This document shows positions 25,941 to 35,521 of a DNA stretch of 64,000 bases, in pieces. Below the pieces are notes generated by a model, which was not told the DNA's origin, ran no database searches, and saw only the letters and a program-made list of their open reading frames with translations. The DNA lies in assembly GCF_001424345.1 (NCBI RefSeq), contig NZ_LMPF01000004.1:62001-126000 (forward strand), written 5' to 3'. The translations under genes and the position numbers were made by a program. The first letter of the stretch is position 1, and each line of letters begins with the position of its first letter. This DNA comes from Burkholderia sp. Leaf177 (GTDB lineage Bacteria; Pseudomonadota; Gammaproteobacteria; Burkholderiales; Burkholderiaceae).

Positions 25941-27341
25941 ATGCACATCCACATCCTCGGCATCTGCGGCACATTCATGGGCGGTCTCGCGGTCCTCGCG
26001 CGCGAAGCCGGGCATCGCGTCACCGGTTGCGACGCCGGCGTCTACCCTCCCATGAGCACGCAGCTCGAAGCACAAGGCATCGAGTTGATCGAAGGGTATG
26101 GCGTCGAACAGATATCACTCGAACCCGATCTCTACGTAATCGGCAACGTCGTCACGCGCGGCAATCCGCTGATGGAAGCCATCCTCGATCGCGGCCTGCC
26201 CTATACATCCGGCCCGCAATGGCTCGGCGAGCACGTGCTAAACGGCAAATGGGTGCTCGCGGTCGCCGGCACGCACGGCAAAACCACCACGAGTTCCATG
26301 CTCGCGTGGCTGCTGGAAGATGCAGGCCTCAATCCGGGATTCCTTATCGGCGGGGTGCCGCTGAATTTCGGCATCTCGGCACGTCTCACAGATTCGAGTT
26401 TCTTCGTGATCGAGGCCGATGAATACGACACCGCGTTCTTCGATAAACGCTCCAAGTTCGTCCACTACCGCCCGCGCACGGCGCTCCTCAACAATCTCGA
26501 ATTCGATCACGCCGATATCTTTCCGGATCTTGGCGCCATCGAAACCCAATTTCATCATCTTGTGCGCACCGTGCCGGGCGTCGGCCGTATTGTGACGAAC
26601 GGGCGCGAGGCCGCGCTCGAACGCGTGCTGACGCGCGGCTGCTGGTCCGGCGTCGAGCGTTTCGGCGTGCAAGGCGGCTGGGAAGCGCAGCCCGCAACCG
26701 AAGGCGTTCCCGCCGACGAACAATTCGCCGTCTACTGGGAAGGCGAGCGCATGGGCGTGGTCGACTGGCAAGTGCAGGGCGAACACAATCGCCTGAACGC
26801 GCTCGCGGCAATCGCGGCGGCACGCTCGGTCGGCGTTCCGCCCGCGCAGGCGACGCAATCGCTTTCCACGTTTCGCAACGTGAAGCGGCGCATGGAAGTG
26901 AAGGGTAGCGTCGACGGCGTGACCGTGTACGATGACTTTGCGCACCATCCGACTGCCATCGAAACGACGGTGGCGGGATTGCGAACTCGTATCGGCGAGA
27001 AGAACCGGATTCTGGCCGTGCTGGAACCGCGTTCGAACACCATGAAACTCGGCACAATGAAAGCGCAGTTACCCGCCAGTCTCGCGGGCGCGGACCTGAT
27101 TTTCGGCTACGGCGCGCACGAAGGCCGTGACAAACTCGGCTGGGATCTGCAAGCGGCGTTGAGCCCGCTCGGCGATAAAGCCCGCGCGTTCGATGACCTC
27201 GCGCTCCTGGTGAAGTCGGTCGTCGCGGCGGCAAAACCGGGCGATCATGTGCTTGTCATGAGCAACGGCGGGTTTGGCGGCGTGCACCAGAAATTGCTGG
27301 ATGCATTGTCGGCGCGTCCTGCCACGAAGGAGCGTGTGTGA
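25941..27341 (+). CDS. mpl: UDP-MurNAc : L-Ala-gamma-D-Glu-meso-DAP ligase (Mpl)
   Basis: 466 residues from ATG 25941 (MHIHILGICGTFMGGLAVLA); an in-frame GTG nine codons upstream is possible, and neither has a good Shine-Dalgarno sequence. Mpl reattaches recycled murein tripeptide to UDP-MurNAc, a partner process to AmpD earlier in the window. Mur ligase features: N-terminal UDP-binding Rossmann part, ATP loop AVAGTHGKTTTSSMLAWLL near residue 112, IEADEYDTAFFDKRSKF near 165, and a C-terminal domain with LEPRSNTMKLGTMK. The repeat element ends about 115 bases upstream, so its promoter may lie in or beside it. Confidence 0.95.
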   Translation: MHIHILGICGTFMGGLAVLAREAGHRVTGCDAGVYPPMSTQLEAQGIELIEGYGVEQISLEPDLYVIGNVVTRGNPLMEAILDRGLPYTSGPQWLGEHVLNGKWVLAVAGTHGKTTTSSMLAWLLEDAGLNPGFLIGGVPLNFGISARLTDSSFFVIEADEYDTAFFDKRSKFVHYRPRTALLNNLEFDHADIFPDLGAIETQFHHLVRTVPGVGRIVTNGREAALERVLTRGCWSGVERFGVQGGWEAQPATEGVPADEQFAVYWEGERMGVVDWQVQGEHNRLNALAAIAAARSVGVPPAQATQSLSTFRNVKRRMEVKGSVDGVTVYDDFAHHPTAIETTVAGLRTRIGEKNRILAVLEPRSNTMKLGTMKAQLPASLAGADLIFGYGAHEGRDKLGWDLQAALSPLGDKARAFDDLALLVKSVVAAAKPGDHVLVMSNGGFGGVHQKLLDALSARPATKERV

Positions 27342-27922
27342 TTCTCTATCTGCATGGCTTCCGGTCTTCGCCGCAATCGTTCAAGGCTCGATTGATGCGC
27401 GCGCGGCTGGAGGAGCTCGGACTCAGCCACGAATGGTGCTGTCCCGTGCTGCCGGTTTCGCCGCGCGATGCAATTGCGCTGGCCGAATCGCTCGCCGCAG
27501 AAGCAACTGAAGAAATCACGCTGGTGGGAAGTTCGCTTGGCGGTTTCTACGCAACGTGGCTCGCCGAGCAACACGGCTGGCGCGCGGTGCTGCTGAATCC
27601 GGCAGTCGTGCCGCAAGAAGATCTGAGTGCATATATAGGCGAGCAGCCGTTGTGGCATGGCGGCGGAAGTATCGTGGTGGAGCCGCGTCATATCGACGAA
27701 TTGCGTGCGCTTTCCGTACCGTCGATCACCCACCCGGAGCGCTACTATCTGATAGCGGCCACGGGCGACGAAGTGCTCGATTACCGCACCATGCTCGAGC
27801 ATTATCCCGGCGTGCGAACCACGCTGATCCAGGGCAGCAATCACGCCATCAGCGACTTTTCCAGTTACATGGACGACGTACTGGCGTTTTGCGCAGCCCG
27901 GCCGCCGCTGGCCGCGGCCTGA
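27338..27922 (+). CDS. YqiA-like alpha/beta-hydrolase (esterase)
   Basis: 194 residues from GTG 27338, overlapping the mpl stop (GTGA), with GAAGGAG six bases upstream. The N-terminus ILYLHGFRSSPQSFKARLM is the oxyanion strand of YqiA/YcfP esterases. The nucleophile is in LVGSSLGGFYATWLAEQ (GxSxG, Ser about 70). A late Asp is in GDEVLDY and the catalytic His is in QGSNHAISDF near 169. The substrate is unknown; E. coli YqiA acts on short acyl esters. Translational coupling to mpl suggests joint expression but not necessarily a shared pathway. Confidence 0.88.
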   Translation: MILYLHGFRSSPQSFKARLMRARLEELGLSHEWCCPVLPVSPRDAIALAESLAAEATEEITLVGSSLGGFYATWLAEQHGWRAVLLNPAVVPQEDLSAYIGEQPLWHGGGSIVVEPRHIDELRALSVPSITHPERYYLIAATGDEVLDYRTMLEHYPGVRTTLIQGSNHAISDFSSYMDDVLAFCAARPPLAAA

Positions 27923-28023
27923 AACTTTCAAGCGCATCCATTTTTCGTTGGCCTGGCGCTTGGCAACCGGGGAACACGCCCGCCTGCACGCCGTGCCGAC
28001 CAACTGTCTTTCGAGAGTACTGA

Positions 28024-30111
28024 GTGAACGTTTTTTTCGAGGAATCGGGTAGTTTCAAGGCCGGCGCTGTTTTGTCGAAGGCAAACGATGCTTTCCAGGT
28101 CGAGTTGCCGGGCGGACGGCGCGCGAAGGTGCGCGCAAAAGACGTGCTGATCGAGTTCGAGAAACCGAACGCCGCGGATCTGATGCAAGAGGCCGACGCC
28201 ATTGCAAAGGACATCGATCTGGATTTCCTGTGGGAATGCGCGCCGGAAGAAGAATTCCCGTTCGCGGAACTCGGCGCGGATTATTTCGGCGATAAATTCG
28301 GCGCAACTGAACGCGCCGCGCTCGTTTTGCGCATGCATGGATCACCGGTGTATTTCCGCCGGAAAGGCCGCGGGCAATATCAGCGCGCGCCGCAAGAACA
28401 GTTGCAGATGGCGCTCGCCGGCCTGGAGAAAAAACGTCAACTCGCGCTCGTGCAGGCGGGTTACGAAGAAGAGCTGGTTGCGGGTAAATTGCCCGAAGCG
28501 CTCGTTGGCAAGGCAATTGGCTTGCTGACGAAGCCGGACAAAAACTCCATCGAATATAAGGCGCTCGAGGGCGCTGCTGCCACGCGCGGTATTTCGCAAG
28601 CGCGGTTGATGCTGGAAGTCGGCGGCATTCCGTCGGCGCGCGCGTTGCACGAAGCGCGCTTTCTCTCCGAGTTTTTCCCGCATGGAACAGGCTTCGCGCC
28701 GGTCACGGTGCCGCCGTTGCCCGACGATCTGCCGGAAGCGAATGTGCAGGCGTTTTCCATCGATGACGTCACGACAACTGAAATTGATGACGCGTTTTCC
28801 GTCGAACATCTCGCCGATGGCCGGGTTCGCATCGGCGTGCATATTGCGGCGCCGGCGCTCGGAATCACGCGCGGCGACCTGATCGACGCCATCGCGCGCA
28901 CGCGTCTTTCAACGGTCTACATGCCCGGCGACAAGATCACGATGCTGCCGGACAGCGTCGTGGAAGCGTTCACGCTCGCCGAAGGCGGGCTGCGGCCGGC
29001 GTTGTCGCTTTACATCATCGTGAATCGGGAAACGCAGGAAATCGTTGCCAGCGAAACGCGCGCCGAACGCGTGTTCGTGAAAAGCAATCTGCGCCACAAC
29101 TATCTCGATGAACACGTCACCGAGGAATCGCTTGCAGCGGGAACGGGCGAATATCCGCACAAGGATGACATCGCGGTGCTGTGGCCGCTCGCGCAGGCGT
29201 TGTTCGAAAAGCGTCAGGAAGCGCGCGCGGGTTACGGTTTGCGTCGCGAAGTTCAGCGTAATAACGACTTCAATTTTTACGTGGAAGGCGAGCATGTCGA
29301 GATCCTGCCGCGTCGGCGCGGATCGCCGCTCGACCTGATCGTCGCCGAACTGGCGATTCTCGCGAATTCATCGTGGGGCGCGTTTCTCAACGACCACAGC
29401 GTTCCCGGGATTTATCGATCGCAGCGCGGTTTTGGCGCGCCGGGTCCAAAGCGCACGCGCATGCAGACCACGCCCGCGCCGCACGAAGGGCTCGGCGTTG
29501 CGCAATATGCGTGGAGCACGTCGCCGTTGCGTCGTTACGTCGATCTGGTCAATCAATGGCAATTGCTTGCGTGCGTGCGCCATGGCGTGACGGCTGCGCT
29601 GGTCGCGCCGTTCAAGCCGAAAGATGCCGATCTGTTTGCCGTCGTTCAGGGTTTCGATGACCAGTATTCCGCGTACGCCGATCATCAACGGCGCATGGAA
29701 TTCTTCTGGTGTCTGCGCTGGCTGAAGCAGGAGAACAAGAAGCAGGTCGTGGCGGCGGTGGTGAAGGACGATCTCGTGCGGCTCGATGAAATCCCGCTAA
29801 TGCTCCACGTTCCCGGCCTCGGCGTGCACGCGCGCGGGACGAAGGTGATGCTGGAAGTGATGAATCTCGATGAACTCACGGTCGAGGCATCGTGCCGCTT
29901 GCTGCACGTGATCGATGCACCTTCGAGCGCCGCACCGCAGCCGGAAGAGACGGAAGAGGCCGAAGAAGAGCTGGTCGAAGCCGAAGATCTCAGCGCCGAG
30001 AGCGAAGCCGAGGCGCAGGCGGAAGCGACGTCCGAAGCGACGTCCGAAGCCGCGCCGACCGGCGAACCCGCCGGCGAGAGCACGCCCGACGCAACGGAGC
30101 CTACGCAATGA
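28024..30111 (+). CDS. RNase II/VacB-family 3'-5' exoribonuclease
   Basis: 695 residues from GTG 28024. The RNB catalytic domain covers about residues 235-560. Its metal-binding cluster FSIDDVTTTEIDDAFS near 242 matches the four-Asp motif of RNase II, with one Glu variant. TSPLRRYVDLVNQWQ near 500 fits the RNA-clamping arginine motif. The N-terminal region resembles the reduced cold-shock part of this subgroup rather than canonical RNase II/R. The C-terminus (about 640-695) is acidic and repetitive (AEATSEATSEAAP). It degrades single-stranded RNA processively. Its stop overlaps the aroE start (ATGA). Confidence 0.88.
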   Translation: MNVFFEESGSFKAGAVLSKANDAFQVELPGGRRAKVRAKDVLIEFEKPNAADLMQEADAIAKDIDLDFLWECAPEEEFPFAELGADYFGDKFGATERAALVLRMHGSPVYFRRKGRGQYQRAPQEQLQMALAGLEKKRQLALVQAGYEEELVAGKLPEALVGKAIGLLTKPDKNSIEYKALEGAAATRGISQARLMLEVGGIPSARALHEARFLSEFFPHGTGFAPVTVPPLPDDLPEANVQAFSIDDVTTTEIDDAFSVEHLADGRVRIGVHIAAPALGITRGDLIDAIARTRLSTVYMPGDKITMLPDSVVEAFTLAEGGLRPALSLYIIVNRETQEIVASETRAERVFVKSNLRHNYLDEHVTEESLAAGTGEYPHKDDIAVLWPLAQALFEKRQEARAGYGLRREVQRNNDFNFYVEGEHVEILPRRRGSPLDLIVAELAILANSSWGAFLNDHSVPGIYRSQRGFGAPGPKRTRMQTTPAPHEGLGVAQYAWSTSPLRRYVDLVNQWQLLACVRHGVTAALVAPFKPKDADLFAVVQGFDDQYSAYADHQRRMEFFWCLRWLKQENKKQVVAAVVKDDLVRLDEIPLMLHVPGLGVHARGTKVMLEVMNLDELTVEASCRLLHVIDAPSSAAPQPEETEEAEEELVEAEDLSAESEAEAQAEATSEATSEAAPTGEPAGESTPDATEPTQ

Positions 30112-30968
30112 TATCGGGCGTTCAGCGTGATGGCATCGGTCGATATGCGGTGATCGGCAACCCGGTCGCGCATAGCAAATCCCCGTGGATTCACGCGCGC
30201 TTCGCCGAGCAAACCGGCGAGGCGGTCGAATATGGTCGCGTGCTGGGAACCATCGGTGCATTCGCCGGCGACGTCCGCGCGTTCATCGAATCCGGCGGTC
30301 GCGGCATGAACGTGACGGTGCCGTTCAAGCTCGATGCACACGCCTTCGCCAACACGCTCACGCCGCGTGCAGCGGCAGCCGGCGCGGTGAACACGCTGGC
30401 GTTCAGCGCCGCTGGCGTCCTTGGCGACAACACCGACGGCGTTGGCCTCGTGCGTGACATTGAAGGGAATCTCGGCGTTGGATTGAAGGGCGCGCGCGTG
30501 TTGTTGCTCGGCGCGGGCGGCGCGGCGCGCGGCGTGGTGTTGCCCATGCTCGATTGCGGCGCGGCGGCGTTGACGATCGTGAACCGGACGGCATCGAAGG
30601 CGCAAATTCTCGTCGATCATTTCTCCGATGCCGCCCGCGCCGCGAACGTGCGTTTCTCGGGCGGCGGCGCGGATAGCGCGGAAGCGGGTCCGTACGATGT
30701 GATCGTCAACGCGACGGCCGGAAGTCTGGACGACGCGCTTCCCACTTTCGACGACACCTCGATTGGCCCCGGCACGCTTGCCTACGACATGATGTACAGC
30801 GCGGAGCCGACCGTCTTCATGCGCCACGCCGACACGCTGGGCGCGCGGTCATCGGACGGACTGGGGATGCTCGTGGAACAGGCGGCGGAATCGTTTCTTC
30901 TGTGGCGCGGCGTGCGTCCGGACAGCGGCGCGGTGTTGCGGGCGTTGCGGCTGGAGTTATCGAAGTAA
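30108..30968 (+). CDS. aroE: Shikimate dehydrogenase (NADP+)
   Basis: 286 residues from ATG 30108, overlapping the upstream stop. It reduces 3-dehydroshikimate to shikimate. The substrate motif [17 protein letters not shown] is near residue 12, and the catalytic Lys and Asp are in [11 protein letters not shown] and GDNTDGVGL. The nucleotide-binding loop [15 protein letters not shown] is near 132, followed by VNRTASKAQ (NADP preference). aroQ, the preceding pathway enzyme, is encoded elsewhere in the window, so shikimate genes are dispersed. mtgA follows after 37 bases. Confidence 0.95.
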   Translation: MISGVQRDGIGRYAVIGNPVAHSKSPWIHARFAEQTGEAVEYGRVLGTIGAFAGDVRAFIESGGRGMNVTVPFKLDAHAFANTLTPRAAAAGAVNTLAFSAAGVLGDNTDGVGLVRDIEGNLGVGLKGARVLLLGAGGAARGVVLPMLDCGAAALTIVNRTASKAQILVDHFSDAARAANVRFSGGGADSAEAGPYDVIVNATAGSLDDALPTFDDTSIGPGTLAYDMMYSAEPTVFMRHADTLGARSSDGLGMLVEQAAESFLLWRGVRPDSGAVLRALRLELSK

Positions 30969-31005
30969 ATCTAAAGCGGCTGGCATTTCCAACAGAACAA
31001 GCACG

Positions 31006-31728
31006 ATGACAAGAACAAAATCGCCCGTGCGTCTCGGGCCGGCTCGGTGGATCGTCTACGGCATTTCGGTCATGGCCATTGCCGCCATTGCCACGCAGGT
31101 CTACTTCTTCGCGATGGTCGGGATTTATACGGTGGTGAATCCGTCATCGACGGCGTTCATGCGCTCCGACGCCTGGCGGCTCGCGCAGGATCGTCCGGAT
31201 CTTTCGATTCAACACACGTGGGTTCCGTACGACCAGATCTCGCGCAATTTGAAGCGGGCGATCATTGCGTCCGAAGACGCGAACTTCGTCAACAACAATG
31301 GCTACGAAACCGATGCCATCCTGCAAGCCTGGGAGAAGAACAAGGCGCGCGGGAAGATCGTGGCGGGCGGTTCGACCATCTCGCAACAACTGGCGCGCAA
31401 CCTGTTTTTATCGCGGGAAAAAAGTTACGTGAGGAAGGCGCAGGAACTCGTGATTACGTCGATGCTCGAGCTCTGGATGGACAAAGAGCGCATTTTCGAG
31501 ATCTACCTGAACTCGGTGGAATGGGGCAACGGCGTGTATGGCGCCGAAGCGGCGGCGCATTATTACTACAAGACGTCGGCGTCGAAGCTGACCGCGTGGC
31601 AATCGGCGCGGCTGGCGGTAATGCTGCCAAGACCGAAATATTTCGATGAACATCGCGGCTCCGCGTATTTATCGCAGCGGGCGGGGGTTATCGCGAGACG
31701 GATGGGCGCGGCGGAATTGCCGCAGTGA
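31006..31728 (+). CDS. mtgA: Monofunctional biosynthetic peptidoglycan transglycosylase
   Basis: 240 residues. One N-terminal membrane anchor (about 17-40) precedes a GT51 glycosyltransferase domain that polymerises lipid II into glycan strands in the periplasm. Motifs: [14 protein letters not shown] (catalytic Glu, near 88), [16 protein letters not shown] near 121, [13 protein letters not shown] near 143, and [20 protein letters not shown] near 165. There is no transpeptidase domain and the length is typical of MtgA. A strong terminator follows. aroE-mtgA order is common in Burkholderiales. Confidence 0.96.
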   Translation: MTRTKSPVRLGPARWIVYGISVMAIAAIATQVYFFAMVGIYTVVNPSSTAFMRSDAWRLAQDRPDLSIQHTWVPYDQISRNLKRAIIASEDANFVNNNGYETDAILQAWEKNKARGKIVAGGSTISQQLARNLFLSREKSYVRKAQELVITSMLELWMDKERIFEIYLNSVEWGNGVYGAEAAAHYYYKTSASKLTAWQSARLAVMLPRPKYFDEHRGSAYLSQRAGVIARRMGAAELPQ

Positions 31729-31757
31729 GTGGTTTGGCGCAAAGACTTGCAGCACTG

Positions 31758-31783
31758 AAAAACCCCGCTTCGCCGGGGTTTTT
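31758..31783 (+). terminator. Rho-independent terminator of mtgA
   Basis: AAAAACCCCG and CGGGGTTTTT form a 10-bp stem around a UUCG-containing loop, with the T run extending to TTTGTTT. Confidence 0.95.
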
Positions 31784-31812
31784 GTTTATCAATCTCAACC
31801 ACCCAAATCTCC

Positions 31813-31868
31813 CAATATGTGAACACATCAATCACATATTGAATAATTGAGACGCACGGCTCTAAAAT
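31813..31868 (+). promoter_or_regulatory. Promoter and inverted-repeat operator of the sugar locus
   Basis: CAATATGTGA (31813-31822) and TCACATATTG (31832-31841) are a perfect inverted repeat with a 9-base spacer. The right arm overlaps a putative -35 TTGAAT (31839-31844), followed after 18 bp by -10 TAAAAT (31863-31868). The position just ahead of an IclR gene suggests autoregulation and inducer control of the operon. Confidence 0.7.
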
Positions 31869-31921
31869 CCGATCACAGCCAAACGGCAGTTACATGAGCG
31901 TCCGGGTAATCCCGAAGGCCC

Positions 31922-32947
31922 ATGCAACAACAAAAGCAATCGGAGACGAGTCATGAAATCGCCAGCGCAATCGCATCTGCCAAAGCATCCGCGCGTCCAG
32001 CACTCCGCGTCAGTGCGTTGATGAACGCCATGACCAAAACCCTGAACTCCGCCATCGATGCCGAATTGTCGATGGATCGAGTGATCGCCGAGCAGGATGC
32101 CAACGTCGCAAACGACGCCCAGGCTTCCGCCGCCGCGCTGCTCGATCTCACGCCGCAGCAAGCAGGCACGCAAACGCTGCTGCGCGGCCTCGCGATCCTC
32201 GAAGCCGCCGCGACCGGCGCGCGCGATCTGCGCAGCATCGGCGCGGCGCTCGGCACCACGCGCAGCACGACGCATCGGCTGGTCAGCTCGCTCGTCCAAG
32301 CGCGCTACTTGCGCCAGGTTGGCGGCGGTTATCTGCTGGGCCCGAAGCTGATCGAACTCGGCACCATCGCGCTCGAACAAATGCCGCTGACCGCCGTCGC
32401 GCGGCCGCATCTGCAAGTGCTCGCCGACTACACGCACGACACCATTCACCTCGGCGTGCGCGATGGCGACGACGTGCTCTACATCGACAAAATCCCCGGC
32501 ACGCGCGGCCTTGAAATGCGCTCGCGCGTGGGTCATCGGATGCCGATGGCGTCCACCGGAATCGGCAAGGCGATGATGCTCGACCTGCCGTCCGAAAAGT
32601 GGTCCACGCTCCTTGAAGCGTCGCATCGCGTGCTCGCCAAGGTGAGTTTCAAGCCCGATCATCAGCCTGATTTCGATACCTTCGTGCAGCGCATGACGCG
32701 TTACGCGCAAGGCGGTTTCACCTTCGATCTGGAAGAAAACGAAGCGTCCATCCGATGCGTCGCCGCGCCCGTGCGCGATGCATCGGGCGCGATCGTCGCG
32801 GCGCTTTCGGTGGCGAGCACGATCCCCTACATGCCGCTCGAGCGCATGGAAGAACTGATTCCCGTCGTGCAGCTCGAAGCGCGCGCGATTTCGCAAGAAC
32901 TCGGCTGGCGCGTGCCGCAGCCCGCAACACGCAGGATCAAACGATGA
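31922..32947 (+). CDS. IclR family transcriptional regulator
   Basis: 341 residues, longer than the usual 250-280 because of an N-terminal extension of about 80 residues; starts at codons 34 or 37 (32021, 32030) are alternatives. The winged helix is at about 83-140 (LRSIGAALGTTRSTTHRLVS as the recognition part). The C-terminal effector domain runs from about 150, with GVRDGDDVLYIDKIPGTRGL and MPMASTGIGKAMML. IclR proteins sense small catabolites, and pyruvate or aldonate derivatives are plausible here. Its stop overlaps the dgoK start, so regulator and catabolic genes form one operon behind the 31.8-kb operator. Confidence 0.92.
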   Translation: MQQQKQSETSHEIASAIASAKASARPALRVSALMNAMTKTLNSAIDAELSMDRVIAEQDANVANDAQASAAALLDLTPQQAGTQTLLRGLAILEAAATGARDLRSIGAALGTTRSTTHRLVSSLVQARYLRQVGGGYLLGPKLIELGTIALEQMPLTAVARPHLQVLADYTHDTIHLGVRDGDDVLYIDKIPGTRGLEMRSRVGHRMPMASTGIGKAMMLDLPSEKWSTLLEASHRVLAKVSFKPDHQPDFDTFVQRMTRYAQGGFTFDLEENEASIRCVAAPVRDASGAIVAALSVASTIPYMPLERMEELIPVVQLEARAISQELGWRVPQPATRRIKR

Positions 32948-33927
32948 GCGTCGCCCACGACCAATCCACGGCGGCACTGATTGCCCTCGACTGGGGCACC
33001 ACGGCGCTGCGCGCCTATCTGCTCGATGCACACGGCGCGGTGCTGGACACGCGCGCGTCATCGGCGGGAATCATGAATTTGCCGCGGCCCGCAGCGGAAG
33101 GCGGATTCGATATCGTCTTCGACGAAACCTGTGGCGCGTGGCTCGCCGCCAATGCGCAACTTCCTGTGATTGCCGCCGGCATGGTCGGCAGCGCGCAAGG
33201 CTGGGTGGAAGCGCCCTACGTGACAACGCCCGCGGATTCCGCGGCGCTGGTTACGGGTATCGTGCGCGTGACGACGAACAAGGGCGTCACGGTTCATATC
33301 GTGCCGGGCGTGCTGGAAAACGGCGCGTTGCCGAACGTGATGCGCGGCGAGGAAACGCAGATCTTCGGCGCGCTTTCCGGCGACGCCACGCACAGCGAGC
33401 TGATCGGCTTGCCGGGAACGCACGCGAAATGGGCGTTTGTATCGGCGGGAAAAATCGAGCGGTTCTATACGTTCATGACCGGCGAGACCTTCGGCGCGCT
33501 GCGCGATCACACTATCCTCGGCCGCACCATGCGCGCGGCCGATCAGCACGACATGCCGGCGTTCATTCGCGGCGTCGATACCGCCAAGGACGCCGGCCAC
33601 GCCGGTTTGCTCGCAACGATTTTCAGCACGCGCACGCTGGGTCTCACCGGACAACTGAAGCCCGAACAACAAGCCGATTACCTTTCGGGCTTGCTGATCG
33701 GCCACGAATTGCGCGGCCTGAATGAAGTGCTCGCGCGCGAACACGCGAGCCTTTCAGGCAAGACGCTCAGGTTGATTGGCAACGACGCGCTGTGCGAGCG
33801 GTATCGGCATGCCTTGGCGCGTTTTGGGTGCCACGATGCCAAAACCGTCGCGCACGCCACCGAACGCGGCTTGCACGAAATCGCGCTGCAAGCCGGGCTG
33901 ATCCGCTCGACGGCCGGCGCGAACTAA
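32944..33927 (+). CDS. dgoK: 2-dehydro-3-deoxygalactonokinase
   Basis: 327 residues from ATG 32944, overlapping the regulator stop (ATGA). It phosphorylates 2-keto-3-deoxygalactonate at C6 in the DeLey-Doudoroff route. The N-terminal phosphate loop ALDWGTTALRAYLLD and GVLENGALPNVMRGEETQIF, then GLPGTHAKWAFV, are typical of the DgoK family (ASKHA fold). Followed 13 bases later by dgoA, the aldolase for its product, which strongly supports the assignment. Confidence 0.93.
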   Translation: MSVAHDQSTAALIALDWGTTALRAYLLDAHGAVLDTRASSAGIMNLPRPAAEGGFDIVFDETCGAWLAANAQLPVIAAGMVGSAQGWVEAPYVTTPADSAALVTGIVRVTTNKGVTVHIVPGVLENGALPNVMRGEETQIFGALSGDATHSELIGLPGTHAKWAFVSAGKIERFYTFMTGETFGALRDHTILGRTMRAADQHDMPAFIRGVDTAKDAGHAGLLATIFSTRTLGLTGQLKPEQQADYLSGLLIGHELRGLNEVLAREHASLSGKTLRLIGNDALCERYRHALARFGCHDAKTVAHATERGLHEIALQAGLIRSTAGAN

Positions 33928-33940
33928 TCAGGAGCAGAAC

Positions 33941-34621
33941 ATGAGCGATATCGATATCAATCTTCCCGGCCCGTACACGCCGCACGCCGGACTTGCCGCT
34001 GCGTTCAGCGCGTGTCCGTTGATCGCGATCCTGCGCGGCGTGACGCCGGCCGACGCCGCCGAACATGGCCGCGCGCTGTACGAAGCGGGCTTTCGGATCG
34101 TGGAAGTGCCGCTAAATTCGCCGCAACCGTTCGCGAGCATCGCGGCGATCCGTCAGGCGCTTCCCGCCGATGCCATCGTTGGCGCGGGAACGGTCTTGCA
34201 TCCGCATTACGTCGATGAAGTCAAAAAAGCCGGCGGCGAGCTGATCGTGATGCCGCACAGCGACGGTGACGTGGTGCGTGCCGCAAAGGCTCAAGGTCTG
34301 GCCTGCGCGCCCGGCGTTGCGACGCCGAATGAAGCGTTTCTCGCGCTGAAGAATGGCGCCGACGTCTTGAAGATGTTCCCCGCCGAGCAACTCGGCGCGC
34401 ATGTGGTGAAGGCGTGGCGCGCGGTGATTTCGGCGAAGGTCCCGCTCGTGCCGGTTGGCGGCATTGCGCCCGACAACATGGGGCCGTTCTTGACGGCGGG
34501 CGCAAATGGTTTCGGTCTCGGTTCGGCGCTGTACAAGCCGGGTCAGAGCGCGGCGACGACGTTGGCGCATGCGAAGGCGTACATCAATGGATTGGCGGTT
34601 GCGCGAGGCCAGAAGAAATGA
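33941..34621 (+). CDS. dgoA: 2-dehydro-3-deoxy-6-phosphogalactonate aldolase
   Basis: 226 residues, a KDPG/KDPGal class I aldolase splitting the kinase product into pyruvate and glyceraldehyde 3-phosphate. ACPLIAILRGVTPADAAEHG opens the barrel. The catalytic Glu is in EVPLNSP near residue 50, and the Schiff-base Lys is in DVLKMFPAEQLG near 144. PVGGIAPDNM near 168 fits the phosphate end. The family also includes the glucose-type KDPG aldolase, but the adjacent dgoK favours galactonate. The stop overlaps the next start (ATGA). Confidence 0.93.
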   Translation: MSDIDINLPGPYTPHAGLAAAFSACPLIAILRGVTPADAAEHGRALYEAGFRIVEVPLNSPQPFASIAAIRQALPADAIVGAGTVLHPHYVDEVKKAGGELIVMPHSDGDVVRAAKAQGLACAPGVATPNEAFLALKNGADVLKMFPAEQLGAHVVKAWRAVISAKVPLVPVGGIAPDNMGPFLTAGANGFGLGSALYKPGQSAATTLAHAKAYINGLAVARGQKK

Positions 34622-35400
34622 ACCGGCTTGCGGGTAAGGTCGCGATGATCACCGGCGCCGGGCGTGGCATTGGCGCAGCGATTGCCGCCGCGTTCGTGCG
34701 CGAAGGCGCGGCTGTGGTGTTGGCTGAACTGGATTTGGCGCTGGCGCAAGAAACCGCGCAACGGATCGGCTCGGCGGAAAACGCAGCCGCGAACGTGCTC
34801 GCCGTGCAGACGGACGTGACGCAAAGCGCATCGGTGCAAAACGCGGTCACGGAAGCAGAAGCGAAGTTCGGCCCCGTCGATGTCCTCGTGAACAACGCCG
34901 GCATCAACGTGTTCTGCGATCCGCTGACCATGACCGACGACGACTGGCGCCGTTGTTTTGCAGTCGATCTCGACGGCGTCTGGAATGGTTGCCGCGCGGT
35001 GTTGCCGGGCATGGTGGAACGCGGGCGCGGCAGCATCGTGAATATTGCGTCCACGCACTCGTTCAAGATCATCCCGGGCTGCTTTCCGTATCCGGTCGCC
35101 AAGCACGGCGTGATTGGTTTGACGCGGGCGTTGGGTATTGAATACGCGGGGCGGCAGGTTCGGGTGAACGCGATTGCGCCGGGTTACATCGAAACGCAAT
35201 TGACGCTCGACTGGTGGAACGAGCAAGCCGATCCGGCGAAAGCGAAACAGGCGACGCTCGATCTCCAGCCGATGAAACGCATCGGCCGCCCGGAAGAAGT
35301 GGCAATGACGGCGGTGTTTCTGGCATCCGATGAAGCGCCGTTCATCAATGCAAGTTGCATCACGGTCGATGGCGGGCGTTCGGCGCTGTATCACGATTGA
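34618..35400 (+). CDS. SDR-family oxidoreductase, likely sugar 1-dehydrogenase
   Basis: 260 residues from ATG 34618. Classical short-chain dehydrogenase: TGAGRGIGAAIAAAF cofactor loop at residues 10-24, NNAGINVF near 90, and a catalytic set with Ser in NIASTHS and YPVAKHG (YxxxK) near 157. DGG near the C-terminus is usual. The context (dgoK-dgoA upstream, sugar transporter downstream) suggests oxidation of the imported aldose (galactose, fucose or arabinose) to the lactone. The exact substrate cannot be read. Alternatively it acts on a downstream ketone. Confidence 0.82.
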   Translation: MNRLAGKVAMITGAGRGIGAAIAAAFVREGAAVVLAELDLALAQETAQRIGSAENAAANVLAVQTDVTQSASVQNAVTEAEAKFGPVDVLVNNAGINVFCDPLTMTDDDWRRCFAVDLDGVWNGCRAVLPGMVERGRGSIVNIASTHSFKIIPGCFPYPVAKHGVIGLTRALGIEYAGRQVRVNAIAPGYIETQLTLDWWNEQADPAKAKQATLDLQPMKRIGRPEEVAMTAVFLASDEAPFINASCITVDGGRSALYHD

Positions 35401-35521
35401 GACAGAGAAATAAGCGAATTCAGCAGTATCGGATGACGCACTGGCCGTGGTGCGACGTCATGACAACAAGACGCGGCCAACACCTTTGTTCCAACTAGAC
35501 ATTCAAGTCAGGAGACAGACC

